From positions 1 to 64,000 of the forward strand of contig CAWKND010000006.1 in the NCBI GenBank assembly GCA_963850915.1: a stretch of 64,000 nt of DNA, read 5' to 3'. The translations under genes and the position numbers were made by a program. Under the pieces are notes generated by a model. That model did not search any database. It worked only from the letters and a program-made list of their open reading frames with translations, and had not been told where the DNA came from. The stretch's first letter is position 1; each line of letters begins with the position of its first letter. Shown piece after piece: positions 1 to 8,836 of this stretch. The stretch is from CAVTWH01 sp963850915. GTDB taxonomy: Bacteria > Actinomycetota > Actinomycetes > Mycobacteriales > Micromonosporaceae.

Positions 1-14
1 GGTCATCTAGATCA

Positions 15-64
15 CCGGGTGGGCGGACCTGCAGCATCCGGGCTGGCGGACAGCTTTTCTCCGG
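15..64. repeat. IS21 left terminal inverted repeat
   Basis: This is the end downstream of istB. It begins CCGGGTGGGCGGAC and contains a second, similar block CCGGGCTGGCGGACAGC, then ends in CCGG. The two blocks resemble each other, as expected for the multiple transposase-binding repeats at IS21 ends. It pairs with 2461-2509. Confidence 0.85.
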
Positions 65-91
65 ATGGGTGGTCACGAGATCTGGATCTTG

Positions 92-865
92 TTAGGTCAG
101 GGGTGTGACTCCCTTTCCGGCGAGGGCTTCGGCGAGGCGGTGGCTGTCGCCCTTGGTCAGGACGAGGTGGGCGTGGTGCAGTAGCCGGTCGACGGTCGCG
201 GTGGCGAGGGTCTTGGGCATGATCGTGTCGAAGCCGCTGGGGTGGATGTTGCTGGTCACGGCGATGGATCGGCGTTCGTAGGCGGCGTCGATGATGCGGT
301 AGAACGCTTCGGCGGCGTCTTGGCCGGCGGGGAGCATGCCGATGTCGTCGACGACGATGAGGTCGACGCCGCAGATCCGGGCGATGGTCCGGGCGACGGA
401 CCCGTCGACTTTGGCTTTCCCGATGGTGTGGGTCAGTGTTTCCAGGGTGAACCAGGCGACCCGCATGTCGGACTCGATCGCCGCTGCGGCCAGGCCCTCG
501 ACGAAGTGTGACTTGCCGGTGCCGGACGGCCCGGACACGACGAGGTTCTCGTGTCGGCCGACCCATTCCAGGGTGGTCAGTGCGTTCTGGGTGGCTTCGG
601 GGATGGAGGACTCCTCGGGCCGCCAGGACGCCAATGTTTTGCCGCTGGGGAAGTTCGCGGTTTTGCGCCGCATCCGCCGGGTCGCGGAGTCTCTGCCGGT
701 GACTTCTTCGTTGAGGAGGACCCGCAGGACCTCGGCGGGGTCCCAGCGTTGCGCCCGGGCGGTGGCCAGGACGTCGGGTGCTGCTTTGCGCAGGTAGGGC
801 AGCCGCATCCGGCGCAGGATCCGTTCCAGGTCATCGGCGATGGGTGGGGCTGTGGGGCGGGTCAT
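92..865 (-). CDS. istB: IS21 transposition helper ATPase IstB
   Basis: AAA+ ATPase that assists the IstA transposase of the same element in target selection and strand transfer. It has a Walker A motif (GPSGTGKS, near residue 110) and a Walker B-like stretch ending in DLIVVDDIG. About 257 residues is the normal family length. I start at 865 because that ATG overlaps the istA stop as ATGA; an in-frame ATG six codons earlier (883) would lie inside istA. The overlap implies translational coupling to istA. No damage is visible. Confidence 0.92.
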   Translation of the reverse strand: MTRPTAPPIADDLERILRRMRLPYLRKAAPDVLATARAQRWDPAEVLRVLLNEEVTGRDSATRRMRRKTANFPSGKTLASWRPEESSIPEATQNALTTLEWVGRHENLVVSGPSGTGKSHFVEGLAAAAIESDMRVAWFTLETLTHTIGKAKVDGSVARTIARICGVDLIVVDDIGMLPAGQDAAEAFYRIIDAAYERRSIAVTSNIHPSGFDTIMPKTLATATVDRLLHHAHLVLTKGDSHRLAEALAGKGVTPLT

Positions 866-2394
866 GAGCCGAACCTTTCCCATGGGCCGGTGCCGGGCTG
901 AACCGAGTGGTTCTCGTCGACGAACACCACATCTGTTGGCGCGCCTGCGGTGGCGAGGTGGTCCAGGATGGACACGAGGTCGCTGTCGCCGAACCGGCCC
1001 GCGATCGCCGCCAACCCGAGTGCATGGTCGACCTGCTGCCGGTTAAGGGCAGCGGCCAGCTCGACAGCCCTGCGCATCTTCGACCGGACCTTCGTCGCGC
1101 CCGCGGCGCCGGCCTCGATGAGCCACCGGTGGGCGCCTTCACCCAGGTCGAGGAATGCGATCTCGTCGCTGGTGCGCGGCCGGGGCCGCGGTGGCCTGGG
1201 CAGGTTCCCGCCTGGATGGTGCGGATAGTGGGCGTCGAGGATCGAGGGGTTGCCTGGCGTCGACAGCCTGTGGCGGGCGATCTCCGCCAGCCCGGACGCG
1301 GTCCGCCCAACAACCACGAGTTCGTCGCCGGCGACCCGGCACCACACCTTCGCCCCGACGTGCCCCGGCGGGGTGGAATACCGCACCGACCCGAACGACA
1401 CCGTCTGATCCTCATTGACCAAGCGTTCCTCGCCCAACGCGACCGCATGCGGTTCCGGCGGCAGGACATGCAGGTGGCGACGCTCCTCCACCAGACGGAC
1501 AGCGGGAACGGCCTTGGTCTCCCGGTGAACCCGGCCGTTGACCCTGTCGCACCAGTCGAAGCAGGCGTCAGCCAGCTCCGCGAACGAGTCATAGGCTGCA
1601 GCGAGGTTGGCCGAGGTCGGCACGAGATCCGCTTTGGCAATCTTCACCGTCGCTTCGACGCCGCCCTTGGACTCCGGGTCGAACGGTTCACACGTCTCGA
1701 CCTTGCAGCCGTAATGCCGCCCGGCGGCAACGATCTCCGGATGGCGGATCGCGACCCCGGCGACATGCTCGACAGTCACCGTCTTCGCGTTGTCGGTCAG
1801 CACATACGTTGGTGCGCCGCCGATCCGCCGCAACGTCGCATCCAGGCAGGCGACCAGAGTTGGCAGGGTCTGGTCCCAGACCGGCAGCACGACCCGGAAC
1901 CGCGACCACGACAACCACGCGCAGAACAAGCTGGTCCGCCGCCCACCTATCGTCGGCCCGGAGCCCCAGTCGAACTGGATCCACATCCCCGGCTCCGGCG
2001 CCCACGGCCGATACGAGCGTCGCCGACCCGCCTTCCACGCCGCCTTCGCCTCAGCGACCGCCCGCCGCGTCGAACGCTCATTGCCGGTGAACCCCATCGC
2101 GGCCAACCGCCGATGCACCACATCAGCACGGATCCTCGCCTGGGATCTCTCAACGAGGTCCTCGATCTTGTCCACGAACGGGTCGGTCACCCGCGGCCGC
2201 CGCGAACGCGAGAACGGGTCACCACCCTCGTCCCGGATCGCCACATACCTGACAACAGTCTTCTCGTCCACCCCGACCAACTGTGCGGCGGAATGCGCAC
2301 AGCGAGTCAGATCGAACGCTTCCAGAATCTCCACGATTTCCCTGTCATTCTTGGTCACAGGTCCCCCGACGCTGCAGAAACTGATCTTCACCAA
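862..2394 (-). CDS. istA: IS21 family transposase IstA
   Basis: DDE transposase of the IS21 element. The N-terminal region carries a helix-turn-helix-like segment (residues about 15-60). The rve-type catalytic core follows, with acidic residues visible in QFDWGSG, LTDNAKT and ESKGGVEA in the expected order. A beta-barrel-like C-terminal region precedes a proline-rich stretch. At 510 residues it is full length. Its TGA overlaps the istB ATG, the usual arrangement in this family. Upstream (2395-2509) is only the terminal repeat region, which probably holds the promoter. Confidence 0.93.
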   Translation of the reverse strand: MVKISFCSVGGPVTKNDREIVEILEAFDLTRCAHSAAQLVGVDEKTVVRYVAIRDEGGDPFSRSRRPRVTDPFVDKIEDLVERSQARIRADVVHRRLAAMGFTGNERSTRRAVAEAKAAWKAGRRRSYRPWAPEPGMWIQFDWGSGPTIGGRRTSLFCAWLSWSRFRVVLPVWDQTLPTLVACLDATLRRIGGAPTYVLTDNAKTVTVEHVAGVAIRHPEIVAAGRHYGCKVETCEPFDPESKGGVEATVKIAKADLVPTSANLAAAYDSFAELADACFDWCDRVNGRVHRETKAVPAVRLVEERRHLHVLPPEPHAVALGEERLVNEDQTVSFGSVRYSTPPGHVGAKVWCRVAGDELVVVGRTASGLAEIARHRLSTPGNPSILDAHYPHHPGGNLPRPPRPRPRTSDEIAFLDLGEGAHRWLIEAGAAGATKVRSKMRRAVELAAALNRQQVDHALGLAAIAGRFGDSDLVSILDHLATAGAPTDVVFVDENHSVQPGTGPWERFGS

Positions 2395-2460
2395 TCAGTG
2401 CAACGACGTGGGGACCGCCTACATATCGGGCGTCATCCACCGATCTTCGTGACCGTCAAT

Positions 2461-2509
2461 CCGGAGTTCTGCTGTCCGCCAGCCCGGAGACAAATGTCCG
2501 CCCACCCGG
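2461..2509. repeat. IS21 right terminal inverted repeat
   Basis: The reverse complement of the left end: outer arm GTCCGCCCACCCGG (2496-2509) and inner arm GCTGTCCGCCAGCCCGG (2471-2487). The spacer between arms is 8 bp here and 9 bp at the left end. It sits upstream of istA and marks the outer boundary of the element. Confidence 0.85.
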
Positions 2510-2582
2510 ATCATTCCCTGGCCGCTGGCACTTGCGGCTACGCAATGCGGCTGCCACGCGACCAGGACCGGGGATACGGGGC

Positions 2583-2771
2583 CTACCAGCCGTTCCCGCC
2601 GATCACGTTGAAGATCGTCTCATCGTCATCATGCTCACTGCAGTTGAGCTGCACGATCGGACAGTAGTAGTCGTCCATCCGCCAAATCGCGGTAACCACC
2701 TCGTCCCAGCTGGGAGTGGCGGTCAACTCAGTATCCCAAAATCGATCACGGTGGTAACGGATGGCGATCAA
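2583..2771 (-). pseudogene. Imm1-like immunity protein fragment
   Basis: A short reading frame of about 62 codons. It runs from YHRDRFWD through TPSWDEVVTAIWRMDD to ETIFNVIGGNGW and then hits TAG. The pattern (N-terminal YHRD, a threonine-proline-W-D-E-V helix, then a strand ending in a GGNG turn) resembles the first half of Imm1-type immunity proteins of polymorphic toxin systems. These normally continue for several tens of residues after the GGNG motif. The start is uncertain: TTG at 2771 is one option and an in-frame ATG lies further upstream. It ends 74 bp from the IS21 right end, so truncation during rearrangement is plausible. The Imm1 assignment rests on pattern recognition only. Confidence 0.4.
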
Positions 2772-2869
2772 CTGACAAACGGGCGAGGTAACGGACTGAA
2801 TTCTCCATCGCCCCACCCCTTGCCGACAGGCCGGCAGCCGATCGGCCAGCGCCAGATGTGCGCAGCTGA

Positions 2870-3394
2870 TCAACTGGATTCGTGTCGTTGTCTGAGCCAT
2901 TGGCGTACTGCCGCGAGGTCGGCGGCCGTCAGCCCCAGGTGTGGATCGATGCGGTGCAGTAGGGCCGGCTGCGGGTGATGTGCAGCGATCCATCGCCGGT
3001 CGGCGTCGGTGGTTTCGTCGTCGAGCCAGACGAACGGACGTCCTGCGCCCCATTGCGTCAGGGGTACGGTCTTCCAGTGCAGGCCGCGCTGTGGTTCCTC
3101 GTCTGCATCGGGCCAGTCGACGAAAGGCAGGACCGGAAGGCCGAGCCGGGGCGCGACGACCTCGTTGGCCTCTGCCATCCACGTGCTCGCCCAGACCAGT
3201 TCGCCCGGCAGGGACAGCAGACGCCGGCCGTCACCGGGGTCGAGCCGCTCCAGCAACGGATTGCCCGAGCCGTCGCTCGCGTCGTGGGCGCCGTCACGCG
3301 GACGGGGATCCGCGCCGGTTGACCGGGTCCGGAACGGGATGAGTACGCCATCGATATCAACAAAGATCAACGGTCGTGTGCGGCCGGCAAGCAC
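2870..3394 (-). CDS. HAD-like phosphatase domain protein
   Basis: A 174-residue single-domain protein with an N-terminal FVDIDGVL motif (nucleophile Asp plus Asp+2, residues about 11-18). A WASTW strand sits near residue 70, and a late acidic WLDDE motif near residue 123 is consistent with HAD motif IV. It resembles the HAD domains found alone or fused in RNA-repair-type proteins of actinomycetes, which act as phosphatases on small or nucleic-acid substrates. The substrate is unknown. No partner is obvious: the neighbours are an Imm1-like fragment downstream and a divergent metallophosphoesterase. The start could instead be a later codon, since the first residues (MLAGRTRP) are poorly conserved in type. 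Confidence 0.65.
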   Translation of the reverse strand: MLAGRTRPLIFVDIDGVLIPFRTRSTGADPRPRDGAHDASDGSGNPLLERLDPGDGRRLLSLPGELVWASTWMAEANEVVAPRLGLPVLPFVDWPDADEEPQRGLHWKTVPLTQWGAGRPFVWLDDETTDADRRWIAAHHPQPALLHRIDPHLGLTAADLAAVRQWLRQRHESS

Positions 3395-3539
3395 TCCCGA
3401 ACCGTACCGCTGATCGGCAGCATGCCCGGACGCCAGTCAAACTCGAGCGACCGTGCCGCTGCGCAGCGCACGGGGCGGAGCAGAAGCGGTGGGGCGTGCC
3501 AGCGCGGGTCGGCGCTATCGTCGGTGGCACGGAGGTGCC

Positions 3540-3990
3540 ATGGCAAAGATCGCGGTCATCGGCGACGTAGGCGGCTGCGCTGCGCAGTTGGCAGCCGCGA
3601 TCGCACCCATCATCGACGAACCCGACACCGTCATCATCCAGGTCGGTGACCTCATCGACCGTGGCCCAGACAGCGCCGGCGTCCTCACCCTGGTTCAACA
3701 CGCTCTGCAACGCGATCCGAGCCGATGGGTACAGCTGATCGGCAACCACGAGTCGCAGTACCTCGGCGGCCAACCGTTCTGGCACCAGCAGTTGACCCCC
3801 GACCACGCCGCGGTGCTGCAGGCCTGGTGGATGAAGGAATGGCTACGCGTCGCCGTCGCGGTACGCACAGCCGACGGTGAGGAATTCCTCATCACCCACG
3901 CCGGCCTCACCCAGACCGCGTGGAACAGCCTCGACGGACCAGTCACCGCCGGCACAGCCGCGGACCTGCTCAACACCAGACCATCCCTCG
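3540..3990 (+). pseudogene. Metallophosphoesterase, N-terminal part (interrupted)
   Basis: First half of a calcineurin-like metallophosphoesterase. The translated motifs are GDVGG (variant of GDxHG), VGDLIDRGPDS, GNHES and THAG, i.e. the metal-binding set of PPP/Ap4A-hydrolase-like phosphatases. It starts at ATG 3540 behind a strong GGAGGT. The homologous sequence stops at about 3990 in NTRPSLA, where it runs into the reverse strand of an IS3 orfB. The C-terminal half reappears at 4726-5043 in another frame. The gene was therefore interrupted, with possible loss of a few codons at the junction. Confidence 0.85.
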
Positions 3991-3991
3991 C

Positions 3992-4403
3992 CGGTGGGGT
4001 GCTCGGTGATGTCGGTCAGCCACAGCTGGTTCGGCGCTTGCGCGGTGAACTGGCGCAGGACCAGGTCGTCGTGGACAGGCGGACCCGGCCGACGGTTGCG
4101 GCCGCGTTTCTTGGCGAACACCGACCAGATCCGCTGACTACGGCACAGGCGGGCGACCCGGTTACGTCCGGCCGGCAGGCCGAGGTCGGCCAGTTCGTCG
4201 GCGATGAACCTATATCCGAACCCCGGATCGTCGGCGTGGACATCCAAGGCGGCGTTGATCAGGTGCGCCTGGTCCCAGTCCCGGCGCGACACCGGAGCCG
4301 CTCTCCACTGGTAGAAGGCCTGCTTGGAGAAGCCCAGGACCCGGCAGGTCACCGCGACGGGAATCCCGTCGGCGGCCAGGTCGAGGACCAGCGGGTACAT
4401 CAT
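3992..4403 (-). pseudogene. IS3 transposase OrfB, 5' fragment
   Basis: Starts MMYPLVLDLAADGIPVAV and contains the typical N-terminal OrfB features: CRVLGFSKQAFYQW, then GYRFIADELADLGL and RNRVARLCRSQRI. It reaches only the first acidic residue of the DDE core (LWLTDITEHP) before breaking off near 3992. About two thirds of the normal orfB is absent. Beyond the break the same frame reads antisense through the metallophosphoesterase, so the apparently longer open frame is artificial. Confidence 0.85.
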
Positions 4404-4684
4404 TTTGGGGAGATCTCTTTAGCGAAGTAGGCAGCGGCCCGGCGCAGGATCTCGTTCTCCTGTTCCAGCAGCTTGTTGCGTTTACGCAGCTCACGCAGCT
4501 CAGCTGACTCTGACGCGGTGACACCGGGGCGGGCACCGTCTTCGATGTCGGCCAACTGGACCCAGCGCTGCACACAGAACTCGGAGATCCCGAAATCCTT
4601 CGCCACCTGGGCCAGGGACGCCTCGCCCTTACGGGCGACCGCGACCACATCGCGGCGGAACTCCATGGGGAACGCTTTCGGCAC
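4400..4684 (-). CDS. IS3 transposase OrfA (HTH subunit)
   Basis: A 94-residue protein with a helix-turn-helix (VARKGEASLAQVAKDFGISE) and a C-terminal leucine-zipper-like stretch (ELRKRNKLLEQENEILRRAA), the standard IS3 OrfA layout. The start is taken at GTG 4684. The stop TGA overlaps the orfB ATG within AAAATGATG, a context compatible with programmed frameshifting or translational coupling. The reading frame is intact, but its partner orfB is truncated. Confidence 0.85.
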   Translation of the reverse strand: MPKAFPMEFRRDVVAVARKGEASLAQVAKDFGISEFCVQRWVQLADIEDGARPGVTASESAELRELRKRNKLLEQENEILRRAAAYFAKEISPK

Positions 4685-4725
4685 GTCAACATCCTTCCAG
4701 CAAGGACCAAGATCCTCACAAATCA

Positions 4726-5043
4726 GGAGAACCCCTGCTCTGGCACGATCAGGGACCCCTGTGGGCCGAAGCCGGCCCACACCTCTACCCGTCGTGGATG
4801 CACCCCGGTCAACTGGCCCCCTTCGGCCAGATCCACGGCCACTCCACCATCGTCAGCTACCAACACCACGCTTGGCTGTGCGGCGAACGCATCCAACAAC
4901 GCTCCACCGTCGACTGGAACGCACGACACACCACCACCCGCATCGCCGGCAACCGCTTCATCGCCATCGACCCCAAACACGGAACCACCGGCGCCCCAAC
5001 CTGGACACCACTGGTACTCCACGACGCAACACTGCTCACCTAG
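4726..5043 (+). pseudogene. Metallophosphoesterase, C-terminal part
   Basis: Continuation of the gene that begins at 3540. It reads GEPLLWHDQGPLWAEAGPH, then PSWMHPGQLAPFGQIHGHST, with the GHS/T metal-ligand histidine motif, and ends at TAG 5041-5043. The frame differs from that of the N-terminal part and there is no start of its own until ATG 4798, so it is not an independent gene. Together the halves make a protein of about 255 residues, normal for a small bacterial serine/threonine-type phosphatase. Confidence 0.82.
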
Positions 5044-5090
5044 CCCACCCCACAGCACCCGCCCATCACTGACGCCGTACGACACGCCAT

Positions 5091-5107
5091 CTGCGGCATC
5101 GCCGCAG
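5091..5107. terminator. Small hairpin between convergent genes
   Basis: A 7-bp perfect stem (CTGCGGC / GCCGCAG) with a 3-nt loop, lying between the end of the metallophosphoesterase remnant (+) and the end of the HEAT-repeat gene (-). There is no clear U-tract, so this is only a candidate terminator. Confidence 0.3.
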
Positions 5108-5182
5108 CAGATCCGTTTCATTGCCAGCGGGCGCTGCCAGGCACGCTGATTGATGATCCAGCCCGGAAGGTCGTCCTCGCCG

Positions 5183-5836
5183 TCAACTGTGGGCGTCGTG
5201 CTGCGGACGGGCGAGCTCGCGGACCTGCTCGTCGGGGTCGTCAAGAAGGTCGCTGATGGACCGGCGGAACTGTTCCACGTCCACCCCGGCGACCTCTTCC
5301 ACCAAGGCGTACAGCGCATAGAACCGGGTGTACGCGTCATCGTCGCGGCATAGCTGCTGCAGGGCCGCAAACGCGGCCGGCTCGATGCCCTCAGGGTCAA
5401 CCAACGATGGAAGGGCCGCCGCCAGATGGAAACGGACCCGGCACGACGGATGATCCACAAACGGTAGAACGCTCGACAGAGCCTCCCGGGCGCCGTTGTA
5501 CCCGAGCGCCGAGATCACCCATCCCAGCACACGCGGATCGCTCTCCTGACCCAGCCGAGACACCAACGCCGGTATTGCTTCTGCCGTGAACGGTCGACGC
5601 CCGGCATCGTCGCAGGGACCAAGCTCACGCAGCACCCGCACGCCCAACTCCCGCTCGGCGGGATCACCCTCCGACAGCAGCCCCGCCGCAGTATCGAAGA
5701 CCTCCGCGGTCGGTCGCTCATGCAACGCGACCAGGTAGGGCACCGGAGTGTCGGGCTCCTCGCCAGCGAGCTCGATCCGCGCCGCAGCGAACAGTTCTAC
5801 TGTCGACAACGCCTCCGCAGGTTCCTCGGAATCCAT
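5183..5836 (-). CDS. HEAT-repeat protein
   Basis: About 217 residues of helical repeats. Segments such as ERELGVRVLRELG, DPRVLGWVISALGYNG, CRVRFHLAAALPSL, DAYTRFYALYALVEEV and DPDEQVRELA have the paired-helix spacing of HEAT or PBS-lyase-type repeats. Such proteins serve as binding scaffolds and carry no catalytic signature here. I start at ATG 5836 (MDSEEPAEAL) because GGAGGTGGG sits just upstream; an upstream in-frame ATG at 5878 lacks this. Related genes in actinomycetes often lie near small immunity-type or phosphatase genes, as here, but the role is unknown. Confidence 0.7.
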   Translation of the reverse strand: MDSEEPAEALSTVELFAAARIELAGEEPDTPVPYLVALHERPTAEVFDTAAGLLSEGDPAERELGVRVLRELGPCDDAGRRPFTAEAIPALVSRLGQESDPRVLGWVISALGYNGAREALSSVLPFVDHPSCRVRFHLAAALPSLVDPEGIEPAAFAALQQLCRDDDAYTRFYALYALVEEVAGVDVEQFRRSISDLLDDPDEQVRELARPQHDAHS

Positions 5837-6011
5837 GGGCCCACCTCCCTCCGCCACGCGATTGATCCCGTGTGCCACCCGGTCCGCGGGTAAGGATGCC
5901 CGCTCACCTGCAAACGCGAACCCTCCCGGAATTCAAGGCTCCCAGGGCGAAGCACAGAGCGTGATGATCACCAGCAAGCCACAGCACACTAACGGCGGCA
6001 GATCCGGATGC

Positions 6012-6374
6012 TCATCCGCGCTCTCTGCCCGGTGGTGCCGCGCCAGACAGGAAGGCCTCGTACGCGCTGCGGGTGTCCTCGTCGATGATCGGTTGGACGC
6101 GACTGTAGCGGGTATCGGCTCCATCTCTGTGCGGACCGGAGATCCAGTACTGCTCGTTGGTTTCTACGTCGTAGAAGTTGGCGTCGTACATGCCGGGCCA
6201 ACGTCGTAGCGCCTTTCCATGCCAGTAGGCGGTCTTCCATGACCTGTTGAAGCGCACGGTACTGATCCAGCACGGTCCCCGGTCGATGTCGTACCCGGTC
6301 TTCAGTTGCACGAACATCAGGCGGTCAACCACGCCACGATGATCCGACATCGACAACAGGTGTGCATCCGACAT
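6012..6374 (-). CDS. Conserved small protein of unknown function
   Basis: Up to 120 residues; translation may start later (the MFVQLKTGYD region, about 100 residues). It is rich in aromatic residues (KTAYWHGKALRRW, DANFYDVETNEQYW) and looks like a folded soluble domain with no signal or membrane segment. I recall similar hypothetical proteins from actinomycetes but cannot assign a family. Its 5' end abuts the stop of the WD40 gene (6375) on the same strand, so the two may be co-transcribed. Confidence 0.5.
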   Translation of the reverse strand: MSDAHLLSMSDHRGVVDRLMFVQLKTGYDIDRGPCWISTVRFNRSWKTAYWHGKALRRWPGMYDANFYDVETNEQYWISGPHRDGADTRYSRVQPIIDEDTRSAYEAFLSGAAPPGRERG

Positions 6375-8724
6375 TCAGGGGGCTATCCAGTTGGGGAGCC
6401 TGATGAGCGTGCCGTTCGCGATGGCCAAAAGGTCGTGATCGAGGAAGGCTTCCGGGTGGGCGGGTGCCGGGAGTGCGGTCTGGGTGATCAGCGCGCCGGT
6501 GGTGAGGTCCCAGCCGCGGATGAAGCCGTCCGCACAGCCGGTGACGGCGATCGGTCCGGTGGCGGAGGGGTGGATGAGGAGGCCGGCGATGCGCGCCGGG
6601 TGGGTCGCCACCGGCCCGGCGGGTTCCCCGGTGGCCCAGTCCCAGGTGGCTAGGTGGCCGTCCTTGCCGCAGCTGACGATGGTGGTCCGGCCGCGCACCG
6701 TGGCGCTGTCGATGACTGTCACAAAGCCGTCGTGCGCAGTGACCGGCGTGCCGCAGGTCGGCGAGGTCGGGGATATTGAAGCGCCGGATCGTGCCGTCGA
6801 CTCCGCCGGTGACGAGGGCCGGTCCGCCGGCGGCGGTGGTCGTCACGGCCAGGGAGACGGCACTGCCAGCGGCTTGGGGGCGGGTGGCGATTAGCCGCAT
6901 CGTGGTCAGATCCCAGAGCACCAGGTTGCCCCCCAGGTCAGTGAAGGCCAGGACAGGTGCGCCCGCCAGGTCGAAGCAGGCGAGGGCGGTGGTTTGGGCG
7001 AGGTAGGGGTGCGGGTCGGCCGGGTCCCGCACTGTTCCGTCATCGAGATACACGACCCGGAAGCCTTGGCGGTGTCGGGTCGACAGGACGACGGCCGCTG
7101 GGCGTCCGGCGATCTCGGTGCTCCGCATGATGCGCCAACCGCCGTGTTGGTCTGCTGGCCCGTACGGTCCGGCGACCTGTCGACCATCCACGGGGTCGAT
7201 CAGGCGCACCGTGTGGTTGCCTCCGACCGTGACGATCCGCGGTTGGTCGTCGACGGTCACCGCTTCGGCGTGTTGGATCCTCTGGTAGGAGCGGTAATCG
7301 ACTAGGTCGCCGTCGGGGTCCGGGTTGCCCGGCTCAGCCGGTTCCGCGAGATCGAAGACGTGGACCAGGCCCTCACTGGAGCCGCCCTGGATCGCGATCA
7401 GCGAGCCGTCCGGCCCACCGCATCCGGACGTAGCCACTGCGGCGACCCGGAACTGGAAACCGGCCCGGTAGTGGCCCAGATGGCGGCCGGTGTCGAGGTC
7501 CACCATATGCACCACGCTTCGATCGCCGATCAAAGCGATCGGTCGGCCGCGTCGGACGGCACAGGCCAACGAGGCAGCGGACCTGATGCCCGTCTCGACG
7601 CAACCGGCCAGTTCCCCGTCAACGCTCCACTGGCAGAGCCGACCTCCGCCGGCAATCGTCACCAGCTGGGACGCTGTATCCACTGTGCGCCAGGCGATGT
7701 GAACTGAGGTACCCCCGTGCTCCAACAGGTGTGGGTCACCAACCGGCTGACAGGTCGCCAGATCCCAGAAACGAATGGTGGTGTTGTCGGCGGTTTCGCA
7801 CGTACTGGCCGCCCGGCCTAGGTCGGGTGCCACGGACATCGCCGCCATGTAGTCACCGTGCCCCTCGGGATACCTAGCGACCAACGTCGCCTCCGGGAGC
7901 CGCCAGAACAGCACCTCGCCGCTGTCTGTGCCGGTCACCGTGACCGCGGTCCCATCACCGTCGCCGAGCGCCACGGACGTGAGCTTGCCGGCCCGACGGG
8001 GAAGATCATCCGGCTCGGTACGAACAATCAGCTCTCCGGTACCGGCATCCCAGCACCACAACTGCTCCTCGCTGACAGCGACCACCGCGTCCCGCCCGGC
8101 CACCCGGCCGAACCCCGCGTCCCGGAGATGCACCGAACGGTCCAGGCCACCGAGTGTCAGGACAGTCGCGATGCCCGCGTCGACATCGACCAGGTGGATG
8201 CCGCGCGAGAAGACCCGAATCTCACCCGCGGCGCGCCCGGCGCCAATGATGTTGACGACAGAGCCGGTGCGGTACACGTGCTGGAGTGCCGGGCTGGTCG
8301 GCGGCGCCGACACCCACAGCGGCAGCCCCTCGCCACCCGCCGCCTCACGCACCCGGGCGAACCAGTCGAGTGCACCCCGACGGCCCAGGGCTACGAGCAG
8401 CGCCGCCGGCCATGACTCAGGCGACGCCTCCGCGTACCCGCGCCGGGCCTCCCGCCATGCACCAAGCACCACACGACCGCCTGGACCGTCGCGCAGCCAC
8501 CGCGGCGGTACATCGCCCGGCACCAGCAGATCCGACACGCGCCTATCAACCTGGTCCACCACACCACCCGACTCGAACGACCAACTGTGGACGAGACAAT
8601 AGGTCAGCAAGTGCCCCGCCCCGGTACCCGACGCCGCGGCCCCGGTGCGCGCGACCACGAGTTCGCGCCGCGGTTGGTGGCTATGAGCGCTGCTGCGCCG
8701 GGCACGATGGAGGTTCCACACCAA
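6375..8724 (-). pseudogene. WD40-repeat protein, frameshifted
   Basis: A long beta-propeller protein with many WD40-type blades (motifs such as VLFWRLPE, IRFWDLATCQ, LCQWSVDGE, VRLIDPVDGR, LVLWDLTTMR, LATWDWATGE and IRGWDLTTGA). The main frame runs to about 6750 (PDLADLRHAGH). The last two blades continue in another frame to the stop at 6375, so one base has been gained or lost at about 6735-6770. The first 60 or so residues show no domain and the start (TTG at 8724) is weak, so an N-terminal effector domain may be missing. It is either a pseudogene or carries a sequencing indel. The role is presumably scaffold or sensor. Confidence 0.75.
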
Positions 8725-8836
8725 CGCGGCCCCGACCCACGTGTGACCGGCGACGACTCCCGCGATCCACCAGCAGACGCACCGGCCCGCCGCGAAGATC
8801 GCGGCAATTCAGGGTTATTCCCACTACGATCAACTC

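Larger units (their letters stand above)
15..2509 (-). mobile_element. Complete IS21-family insertion sequence
   Basis: A 2.5-kb element with the two-gene istA/istB organisation on the minus strand and complex inverted ends. The left end (15-64) and right end (2461-2509) share a 14-bp outer arm and a 17-bp inner arm, the latter reading CCGGGCTGGCGGACAGC. The tetranucleotide ATCA lies directly outside both ends (11-14 and 2510-2513). This looks like a 4-bp target-site duplication, within the 4-8 bp known for IS21. Both genes are uninterrupted and the ends match, so the element is probably recent and mobile. Length, gene order and the istA-istB 4-bp overlap all fit the family. Confidence 0.9.
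3992..4725 (-). mobile_element. Truncated IS3-family element
   Basis: Remnant carrying a full orfA and the first third or so of orfB. One end is probably at 4725, where the minus strand starts TGATTTGTGAGG, a plausible left inverted repeat. The other end is missing: orfB stops at the conserved DITEHPTGEG segment and passes directly into metallophosphoesterase sequence near 3990. The catalytic DDE core is mostly absent, so the element cannot move on its own. Exact boundaries need comparison with an intact copy. Confidence 0.82.

Noticed and set aside
907..2667. 586-codon open frame on the plus strand across istA
   Set aside because: It is antisense to a full-length IS21 transposase with all catalytic motifs; its own translation is Arg/Pro/His-rich with no domain or ribosome site.
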